Positions 33,753 to 43,900 of a stretch of DNA of 64,000 nt are shown one piece after another. The notes under the pieces were generated by a model, which worked only from the letters and a program-made list of their open reading frames with translations, ran no database searches and was not told the origin of the DNA. The DNA is taken from contig OX467087.1 of assembly GCA_950106755.1 (NCBI GenBank), positions 23,564,047-23,628,046 on the forward strand, in the 5' to 3' direction. How positions within the stretch are numbered: the first letter of the stretch is position 1; every line of letters begins with the position of its first letter. Made by a program: the position numbers and the translations under genes. The stretch comes from Climacium dendroides. Taxonomy: Eukaryota > Streptophyta > Bryopsida > Hypnales > Climaciaceae.

Positions 33753-36700
33753 TCAGCTGAAGGGTCGGCAAGGAGATACTAACCTGGACTCATTCCTAAA
33801 ATCACTTGAAGTCTCCCTATGTTCGTTATGAAGCCGCGACACATTAAAAGCCGTATCTCTGTTGGTCGTTCTCGAATGATGAGCACTTTCAGAATGATGC
33901 AGAAAATCTGGACTTGTTGGAGTGCTCCCTTGCAACAGCTGTTGACTTGCAAAGTCAGTGTGCGATATAGAGGGAACGTGCAATGGCTGTTTAGAAAAAC
34001 AGCCTATGCCTCCCACTTCGGTGATCTCTGTCATATGATTTTCGATGATATCGTGCAACACCTGTAAAGCTCAAAGCAAATGTTATAAGTGTAAACAAAA
34101 TAGGCGAAAATAAACCGAACATTGCATGATTCATTGAAGTGTAAGAAAATTATTCATGCACATAAAAACCTTCACAACGCACTTCAAGAAACTTGTCGTT
34201 AGAACTTTGTTGCAAGGCATATGTAGAATATCAAAATGACTTCTTGGGTATGAAAAGCAAACACAGTCAAAGATTGAGTGACTAAAAGACTCTAGGCAAA
34301 AAGCAAGCCCGTCAAAGCTTACATACCTGCAGTGGGGTTCGCTTCAGTTTCTTTCCCCGGTATGACATTCGCCGCCGCTTGTAGTCCCGCTCCTCAGCCA
34401 GTAACTCGACTTTTGTCTTATTTCGTTTCTCCTTGGGTAAAGTGAAAAACAATGATTACACTGATCAGCATGAAGACAAATTTCATGATGAATAGTAATA
34501 TAGAATACTGATTGAATGGTATTTTCTTAAGACAAAACAGAACCGTGCTTCCATTTAATGCCTAATACATTGAAATGAGACGGTAACTACACTATGAACG
34601 AATCGAAGATGGTCAGTCGAAGAAACTGCAATTCCAATAAATAAATTGATAAAAATAACCAGCAGAAGGGTTAAAGGACATATAAAGCCACCAAACCTCC
34701 TGTTGAGATCGTTGCCAAGTAAGGCCGTCGTGCTCACAAACAGGTCGATAATTCGGACGTTTGGCTCTCTCATTGTTTGCAAAAGTTACCTTCATGTCGT
34801 AATCTGCAATCCTGCCATCATCCAATACATCTAAGGAGATTAACCCGTCAAGGTCCATGGTGTGGCATTTCTTAGTAAAAGCACCCATATATGGTTGCTT
34901 GAATCTTAAAGGGTAAAACAAAAGTCTTTGACCACTTTAATAAGTAGCACTATTTTGACACTTTCAACGATTCCAATTTTAAGATCTGCTCTATTACAGC
35001 TGATAAGAGACCTATATGAAGCAAAGCTTGGACGAAGAATAGGTCTGGGATTACATGCATGAATCTTACCGTTGGGTTTTTGTGGCATTATTGATGCTCA
35101 ACCAGGATTTAACGTATCTATCAAAATTGGCTCGTTCATACAGAGCATCCATCGCAGCACTGATATGCTTCACTCCCAGAACCTCCTCCAGGTTTGACAC
35201 ATATACGCATGCGTTATCAACCTCTTTTGGAAGCATTTTGCAATGCTCAATGAAAACCTTGAATTCTTTACCTGAGCCAGTTTTGACATCCTCCGTCTTC
35301 CCCAAGCTAGCCTGCTGAGAGTGAAGGTCTAAAGGAACAATAGAAAGGAGCCGCCCACAAGCATTGAGGCAATGCTTTAATAAATCAAGAACTACTGCCT
35401 TACTGTTGATGGGTCCATAGAGATGAGCCAACCACGATGCTAACCAAGTACTGGCCTCTGCATACGTAGGACATTCAACAACCATACTGTCACTTGTAAC
35501 TGATGTGTCCCTCATGTTTACATCCCCACGATCCAAGAACATCGATGATTGCGTTCTCAATGCTTTTAGGTAGAGCTGCACAAGACAAGAAATGTGAGTA
35601 GCCATTGCCACATCTAAGGCAACTCCAAACACAGGTGAGTGTACGAGCAACCATTCCACGATCAAAGCTTTCTTCACTCTTCCCAGGCAGGTGGCAGCCT
35701 CGAGCACTGTCCGTGAGCATAGCGATGGCATGTGTTTCCAGGAATCCAAGTCCTTCCCTAAACTCCATAGCATTGATGGTAAAAGCCTGACAGAGCTTGA
35801 TTCTTTCTCGACACCATGAGGCTTATCAGGATCACGATGTATTGCCCCCATATGTCCTATTGTTCTAGTTGACGATACACTACGACGAGTTTCCATCTTT
35901 TCACTCTTCAAGATCACAGATGGACACTTTTCCAGCTCTACCCGCAAAGAAGGAGGCATAGAGGACATTGGATCACCGAAATCCTGCGATGACCAATGAT
36001 CTAAGGATGTCAAAACAACACCTGGAGCTTCTCTGTAAAAGAATAAGGATCCCCGAGGATCAAACTGCTGCCTGCTCGTGGATAGTGTCAATGTCGTGCA
36101 CTCCGGATCCTCACTCCAATTATTAGCTATCCCCTCCACTCGTAGAATATCTGATAAGTTCTCAGTCTCCACATAACCAGATTCCTGCATTAGGGTTTCA
36201 AAACCGAATTTTCTAATCGGAGTAAAATTAACACTCAACAGTGCCGTATCCTCGAATGAGAGGGTGGCATGGTGGCTGCTAGACTCTGCATTATCATTTA
36301 TCCTTTCATCATGTGCGACCGGGTCAGTTGGATCCACATCTACGGTGTGTGGATACTGTAAAGAATGAAGAAGGGATCCGGCCTCGACTGTGCTTTGGTT
36401 GCATTGAAGTGTATGACGCAGAAGTGCTTCCACTGGAACAACGTGAACGGGATTGAAAGGGCATAACCCCCACTCTGTCCCAGAAGCCTCCAAATCGGTC
36501 AGAGCAAAAATCTTGCCAATAGTCTCTTCCGCCATATCGACAAGCTTGTAAAGATCTGAACTCTTTAAACTCGAGACACGATCATTGGATTCTCCTAGAG
36601 ACGAAGGAGCCTTGACGCTCTCATCTACCCAATTCAGAAAAAGAGGCTTGGCTGCTAAATTAGGACGTACATCATTCGACATTGGCACAACACTGTGGCC

Positions 36701-37201
36701 AAATGCAGACGCTCTCCAGCTGTCGTGCACTCCTTGTCCAGATTGCTGATCCAGAACATGAATCTGACTAGGAGGCGCCACAGAAACATGATTTCCTAGT
36801 GAAAAATTCTGCGATTGCGCGTGGAACGCATTGGGCGACGATGCCACGGAGATTGGCATGGTCCCCGGATAACCCCTAGGGTTAGGAATCCATCCCTGCG
36901 AATTATAACCAGGACTAGTTCCACTAGAAGGATTCACAGCTTGGCCATGAGGACCAGGCGGAGGACCAAATCCCCGCGGTGGAAATTGGTGAAAACTAGG
37001 CGGACTCATACGAGGTGCATGCTGCAGAAACGGCGACACGGGACGAAAATCCGACGCATTTCTTGCATACGGAAGAGGAGGACTGGGTTGCTGTTGCTGT
37101 GCAGGAGGTGGGGCAGGCCATCCTGCAAACTGCGGCCAATTCGCCATTTCACAACTCTCCGCAACAACTCGCCATCGTCGTCTTCCTTCGAGAGAAGCCA
37201 T
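33753..37201 (-). CDS. U11-48K (SNRNP48)-like minor spliceosome protein
   Basis: Predicted component of the U11/U12 di-snRNP, which recognises the 5' splice site of U12-type introns. The key evidence is a CHHC zinc finger with spacing C-x5-H-x9-H-x3-C (C247, H253, H263, C267; CPFNPVHVVPVEALLRHTLQ), a module typical of U11-48K. Exons: 37201-35070 (phase 2, donor GTAAGA), 34904-34697, 34431-34327 (EKRNKTKVELLAEERDYKRR...) and 34061 to a stop at 33753. All junctions keep frame. The first ~150 residues are Pro/Gln-rich; further FFYREAPGVV and a basic KRRRMSYRGKKLKR segment fit the family. Start ATG at 37201 has context GCCATGG. About 917 residues if it ends at 33753, roughly twice the Arabidopsis length as I recall it. 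A donor GTTAGT at 33783 could lead to a further exon, so the C-terminus is uncertain. Confidence 0.8.
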
Positions 37202-40200
37202 GGCTCCGAAGCTCTTCGCCTCCAAACCCTAGACGGATGATAAATAAATCATCTCTGGATGATAAATGAGATTCGTTCCCAACAATCCAACTCAGATTTC
37301 TCGACAGATTGTCAAATCCCCGTCCGTTTGTCTCCTGCGTCGCCAGGTGGCGATGACGTGTCAACCGTGCGCCCCTATACTCGCGGGTCCAGCCTTCCAC
37401 GTGACGACAACCCAAAAGGTCTACTTCCTACCGCTCAGTCCGAGGTCGTCCGGTTCCGGCCGTCGACGGACGAAGCGAAAGCCTCCCTGTCCTCTCTCAC
37501 GACGTGCGTCCGACGACCGGCGGGGCTTTTCGACGAACGAAAGCTCACTGCGAAGAGCTCTCTGGCTCCGGCGGCTGGCTGCCTGGGTGCGGCTGCGGGG
37601 CTTGGCACACTCTCCTGTTTCTCTTCTTCCCGGAAACAAACACACCGCAACAATCGTGACGACCTCCGTTGTTTCCCAACAAATCGTTGCAACTCCCTCA
37701 TCAGCTCGACGACGCACCCTCATTGCCGCCTCGGTTGTTGCGCCCCATCTGAATTCTCGCAGGGTCCTGCCTGTGTGATTGCCGCATGGATCCGAGGAAG
37801 GAGACAGAAATTGCAGATTGAAGAAGCCTTAGTCTCCCACCCAGTCGTAGCAGTAGTAGAAACCGAAACGTAAACCGAAACAGAAATCGACATAGCGATA
37901 TTTGAGGTTAAGAGAGATTGAGCATATGGAGTCTATTGTATATTGTATCGAGATTGGGAACCACCACGTGTAGTTGCGAAGTTGGGGTGGCGATGATAAT
38001 TGGGTGATGGTGGGGTTAGGCGAAAGGGGTTTGCGGTGGTCGTTGCGAGGAGGATCTGCTTGCCGTTCAAGGAATGGTTGACTTGTTCTTCGTTCTTATT
38101 TGCCGGTCCGGCCTCGTGGGTGGTGGGTTGAGGTGCTGCTTGCCTGTGCACGCAGTTCGAGGAGAGAGAGAGACAGTCGGCTCGTGGGCTTTGCGGTTAG
38201 CAGCCGGCGCAGAGGAAGAGCTGGTCAAATAAAGGGCGGTGCTAACTCATAAACACTTTTGGTCCTGCCTGCCTGAGGTTCTATTTGAAGTTGTCAAAAA
38301 TCCACCAATTCGACATTCATTGCAATCTGGAATCTCTGTGTGGGCTCTATTATGGTGGGAGGGCTGTATAGAAGCCATAGTGGTTGGAATTGAGTGGGTT
38401 TTGCACGAGCGGAGGTTCAAGTGCGTGGTGGGGGGTTTGCGTGACTCTGAAGGCGTGACGTAGATCTCAATCTGCGTTGTGAGGTTAGTCTTCTGGGTTC
38501 ACAGAGTTGGAGACATTTTATTATTCATGTGGTACTCGACTCTCTCCTGTGCTCTTTCTTGTTGAACAGAGCAAATTTAGGGTTCCGTCAAAATTGGGGC
38601 ATAGGCTGGGTGCGGTCGAAATTGTATAGGGCATCCGCCGTACTTTGTCTGTAGCGGTCTCGAATTCAGTTGCAGTGGCACAGGAATTCTTTATTCTCCA
38701 TCGTTGGCAGTGTGTGATCGTATTCGCCCTCTTGTCGTCACAGGGACTGTTGTTGCTGTTCTGTAGCGGTAGGTATTATCATATTTCTCAAACGAGTAAT
38801 AGGGTTTCTCGACCTCAGGTTCAGCACTGGACTTTCATGTTAGACATAGATCTGAATTAAAACGTGTTGGGTTATACTTTCTGGGTATTCCTTTTTTATA
38901 CTATATAACAGGTGTCCTGAACAGTGTCGTCTCTTTTTCTTGACATCAAGAGAGTGCAGCTGCTGTTTACGTTTTCATGAATAATCCTATTTCCAAGTCT
39001 GGCAATAATGTGCTGCGGGCAACTTTTTCATGCTGTAATGATAATAATGAGTTATGGACATTTGAAATGAAGTCTGAACATGCTAGCACTGCTATTTGTA
39101 CTTGCTAACGAAGAAATTAAGGTGCTCGGAACATGCTCCTATCCGATCATGAAGACTCCGCGCTATATTAGCTGTGAATTCGTGGTCTATTTTGATTTTC
39201 TAGGACTGGTGATCTGCTAGACATGGCGACCGTGGATGTGCTCTGTATACTATCCTCGTTCTTGGATATTCTCGCTAATTTTCATGTTAACCCCCGAAGG
39301 GCACAGAGTTGCAAAACACACTGAAATGGAGTTCCGTATGGGTCTCTATGTCCTTTAAGGGTGAACACTGCTAAGAATGGCCAATCTGAAGCGCTTGCAA
39401 TGTGTGGGTGACTGGTCCGTATAGACTTGCTGGTATGGTAAATTAGTGAGCCATACCTGAAAGAGGTATCACCAAATTCGAAAATCTCTCTAGGTTTATG
39501 TACTTCATTTATGTCAGCTACGAGGGTTTATCATATTAACGCCTGTTTAGAATATATTATGAGCTCTTTGGACAGATTGTATGCTTGAAGGCATGATGAT
39601 AAATTGTAACTCACTTGTGGCAGTTGCAAAGCGAACAAGTTCCAGAGTGCCAGAACAAGAACAAGATGCTTCCCAATGGTCTCAAGTGAGTGACGGCTCC
39701 TCTTGCTGCCCATGGCTACAGAAGAAGTAGCCAGGCACGTGACTGCCGCCGTGGTTTCCAAGAATTTCTTGCTTGTGTCTACTGTTTCATACAGTCAAAG
39801 AATCAGGCTCCTCTGATGTTCAGTCTTGTGACAAGTCGACAGGGCATGGGAGTCACTGGAGATGCAGTAAGTCCACGTTTCCGCTATTAAGCTTTTCACA
39901 TCCTGTTATTTGTTGCAGGTTTTTTTGTCGTTCCCATGTCACTGAGAATAGTTTCTGCTTGTTGTGCAGCCGTATGGATGTGACGTTGGAAGTTCAGAAT
40001 ATGAAATTGTTATAAACATCTTGGACTGCATTGTGGAGGGCATGAGAGTGGGTGGTTAGTTACACATTCCATCTTTCTTGCTTTTGTGTGCTCCTTTGTC
40101 CGTTTGCTTTGATATCTGTGAATATTTCTTTGTGTTACTCCCTCTGTTTCTGAGTGATACCAGTGTTTTCTTTCTGTTTTTACTAAGGAAACACTGGTAT

Positions 40201-40962
40201 TATTCAGAAATCGAGGGAGTAGTAAAGAATAGCTGTCATATGTCGTTTCAGATTGCGGTCAACATGAACATTTATAATTTTTAACTGATTCTACACTGTT
40301 CATGTGAAGGTCCTCAACAAGTGCTATAACATAAGGTGCAACCGGTTGCAGGGAGCACGACAGAAGTGAAAGCAACATTGGAGACAAGATGCAAGTATTT
40401 TGTAATCAAAGAAGTGGTAAAGGAAATCTTTATGTTCAGATACCTTCATTTGCGCACAGCTAAAATATATAATCTAGATTCATACCACAAAGATTCTTGG
40501 GCATGTTCACTTATCTAATGAGCAGAGCTTCGAACAAACCATTACCCGTCCTTGGAATCGGTAGTTTGAATGTTTCAAAGGTTTGAGCTCAGGATCCGTA
40601 GCCACATTCTTCTGTGCAACGTCTCCTGTTCCTTGCGAGCGACTTTACAGTTTGAGTTTGCAGATTTGGGGATGCTTTTTTGTCGTTATTTAGTGTTTCT
40701 GTTTAGGTCATGTTCTGTGGAGTTAATGGATGAGAGTGGATGCCAGATGTACTTTTGACTATTCGTATTCTTTGGACAGGTGAAGGCCAGCCGACGTTAG
40801 GTTGAGCATATACTTTACCGGATACTGGCTCTGGATTTCGTTCTAACTGAAGTTGTTCAAATTGTAACAGGTCTGGACGACCTATGAGATACACTCTAAA
40901 ATTCCATTTCACAAACATGGCGCAGAATCCATTTATCCAAGTCAACTAAGAATGCCAGCGCA
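37202..40962. promoter_or_regulatory. Divergent intergenic region between U11-48K-like and FAB1-like genes
   Basis: This 3.8-kb region separates two genes transcribed away from each other. The part next to 37201 is GC-rich to about 38.5 kb and probably holds both proximal promoters, including a GAGAGAGAGAGA tract near 38163. The remainder, to 40962, probably contains 5' leader sequence or leader introns of the FAB1-like gene. I found no FYVE-type zinc-finger sequence (R-x-x-H-H-C-R) in any frame here. A Stowaway-like MITE lies at 40138-40219. Confidence 0.5.
40138..40219. mobile_element. Stowaway-like MITE, 82 bp
   Basis: The element begins CTCCCTCTGTTTCTGAGTGA and ends TATTCAGAAATCGAGGGAG, which is its inverted counterpart. 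Both sides are flanked by TA (40136-40137 and 40220-40221). CTCCCTC termini and a TA target duplication define the Stowaway group of Tc1/mariner MITEs. An inner pair ACCAGTGTTT / AAACACTGGT extends the stem to nearly the whole element. Confidence 0.9.
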
Positions 40963-40966
40963 ATGA
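40917..40966 (+). promoter_or_regulatory. Two short upstream open reading frames before FAB1
   Basis: ATG at 40917 opens a 10-codon frame ending TAA at 40949. ATG at 40952 opens a 4-codon frame (M-P-A-Q) whose stop TGA at 40964-40966 overlaps the main start codon as ATGA. Both are out of frame with the kinase. If they are in the mature leader, they would reduce initiation or force termination-reinitiation. Whether they are retained depends on the unplaced transcription start and any leader intron. Confidence 0.55.
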
Positions 40967-43900
40967 GTGAAGAGGAGGAAGAAGTCGTGAAGATCGAAGA
41001 TCGAGGTGGGCAGGATCCGGAGTATGAGATTTATGGTGGCAGAGGAGTACAAATGGCAGATCCTGAGCATCTCAGTGCTGAAACTCAGGAGCGGCCTCAG
41101 GAGCGGGCTCAGGAGCCATGGTTTCCCTCGTTATCGAGGAGCAGTACCCAATCGCTTGAAAACCTAGAGAAGGCCTATGAGGAAGTCAGCAAAACGGAAA
41201 AGATTTTCAAACCGCAAGCTCTTTCATCCAAGCTTGAGTCGTTCAAGGATGTCGAGGGCATATGGTTCAACAAAGATGTCTGGGTGATACCGCCGGCTGA
41301 CACTGATGATGAGGTGTTAGGGAGTTCTCTGGTTGATGATGACGACGAGGACGAAGACGAGGAAGGGGGTTGGAGGCAGCACTCCTCCAGTGCTCGAACC
41401 TCCAGTGACTATTTGCAGAGCAGAACCAGGCTTCGTGCCAAAATGGAGAGTGACTTTCTGTTAGTGGTGAAGAATTTGCTTCAAGAGGAAGGCATTCCCG
41501 AGGGAGAAGACGGTGATCCCAATAGCTGGCCACAAATCGTGAGCAACCTGGCGTTGCAGGCTGCGAACTATGTGAAACCTAATACAAGTAAAGGAGGGGG
41601 AATGGACCCCGGAGAGTATGTGAAAGTGAAGTGCATCGCATCAGGCAAATGTGCTGACAGTACACTAGTTAAGGGGATCGTTTGTCATAAGAATGTGCAG
41701 AACAGGCGAATGACGTCCAAGTTCAGAAACCCCAGACTCTTGTTACTGGGCGGGGCACTGGAGTATCAGCGGTCTCAGAACCAGTTGTCTTCTCTCACGG
41801 GGTTGCCTCAGCAGGAAACTGATTACCTCGCGGCGACAGTGGCACGAATCGATGCTCTCCATCCGAATGTCTTGCTGGTGGAGAAGACAGTCGCGGGGAT
41901 TGCGCAGGAGACGCTGTTGTCGAAAGCAGTCTCACTGGTGTTGAAGGTGAAACGCCCTTTGTTGAATCGCATAGCACGATGTACAGGGGCGAATGTGATT
42001 TCATCCGTTGACAACTTCGAGGCGGCGAAAGTGGGACAGTGTGAGCAATTTGAGATTAAGAGGTTTGAGGAGGAGCTTAACCCAGGGGGTGGGTCAGGTA
42101 GTACCAAGAAGAACACCAAGTATCTCATGTTTTTTGAGGGCTGCCCAAGGCCCTTGGGGTGCACTATTTTACTGCAGGGCTCCAGCACTGAGGAGCTGAA
42201 GAGAGTGAAGAAGGCGGTGCAGTTGACAGTTTCATATGCCTACCACCTTTCATTGGAGACGTCCTTTTTGGCTGATGAGGGTGCATCTCTGCCTCCCAAT
42301 CCACTCCAGTGCATCCCTTCCTCCAAGCGTTCCAGTTTGGATAGCACCATTACAACAGTGCCTGGGTTCACCCCGCCACCTTCACGGGCGCCCAGTCATG
42401 GCAGAAACAACATTCAAGCAGAAGATGGGATGTTGCCGCGGGGCTCCAGCAGCAGCTTAGACACCCAGCAGTTCACCGAGTTCACCGAGGACGAGTTCCC
42501 CCCCTCAACACCTGATCATGAGAGTATCGTGATCTCAGTCTCCAGCCGGACCATGTCCAAGGGGAATGTCTGTGAGAAGCCTCAGTTGAAGCGAATCAAG
42601 TACTATGGGCCATCTGATAAGCCTATTGGTATTTTCTTAAAGGACTTTCTTGGCAACACGGTCAGTCGGTGCCCTCGTTGTGACGAGCCTATGGAAGATC
42701 ATGAACATCGATACGCACACTCACGTGGCTGCCTTACTCTTTATTCTAAGGTCTTAAAGGGTTCCACTTTACCTGGCGAGAAGGAAGGGAAGATTTGGAT
42801 GTGGCATCGGTGTCTTCGTTGTCCACGCCCAGACTCGATTCCACCATCCACGAGACGAGTTCCTCTTTCCGAAGGTGCTCAGAATATCTCGTTTGGGAAG
42901 CTCCTGCAGCGCTACTTCTCGGATCAGGCCGCGGTGACCGTCACAGCTTGTGGCCACCAGGTTTACAGGGATTGCTTGAGGTTTTTTGGAATAGGGAACA
43001 CAGTAGCATGTCTAATGTACAATCCAATCAAGTTGCTTTCTGTCTTGGTTCCTCCTCCCCAGATTGAGTTCAACATCCCTAGCTCCCAGGCGTGGTTGAA
43101 AGCCGAAGCGCAAAATGTTGTTTTTGTGGGGGTGAACCTTTTTACAACAGCCACTGAGCAGTTACGTGGACTTAGCGACAAAATTGCTAGTTTGGGTCCT
43201 CTGTACAGCAGCAAAGCGCTGGAATTACGTGGCCAACTCGCAGAACTGGAAATTTTGCTGCAGAAGGAGAAGGAAGGTTTTGAGGAACAGCTGCAGATGG
43301 CGGCTCCTTTGAAGGAGGGAATGTCTGAGCCTATTGCCGACATCTTAGCTCTCAATAAGCTGCGTCGACACCTGGCTTTGGTTTACAATGATTGGGACGA
43401 CCGTGCGAAGAAACTGTATCTGAACATGTCGCAAATACAGAATACAGCCTCTACGTTCATCCCGAGTTCATTTTCTGAGGCCGTAACTGGAGCTGTCTCA
43501 AGTCCTGAAGAACCAAGTTCAGGAGAGCCAAGTGCAGGAGGACCTTTAGCGCATGCAGTGCCTCTGGAATCTGAGAGTGGTGCGGGATCGCCAAAGAGTG
43601 TTGATTGCGCTTTAGACCAATTATCTATCGAGGACCCCCCTGTCGCTCTTGTCAACACGACTTCAGACGCTCTAATGGCAATAATCGAAGGACACCACTC
43701 TCCTGCTGAGCAGGGTGTTGAAGTTTCAGACACTTCGAGTCACTCCATAGCAGCAGAGGGTGCAGTGAGCGACGAAAACCTTGGAGAAAGTGAGGGTGAT
43801 AGATCAGATGATTTCTTGAGCAAATCTCTGGCTTTAGACAGACAGATTTCAAATCCTCTTCCACTCAGTAGCACTATAGGTTCAGTCTCAAGCGAAATGA

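Noticed and set aside
37259..37873. 204-residue plus-strand frame in the divergent promoter region
   Set aside because: Arg/Ser/Thr-rich translation of GC-rich promoter DNA with competing frames on both strands; no recognisable domain.
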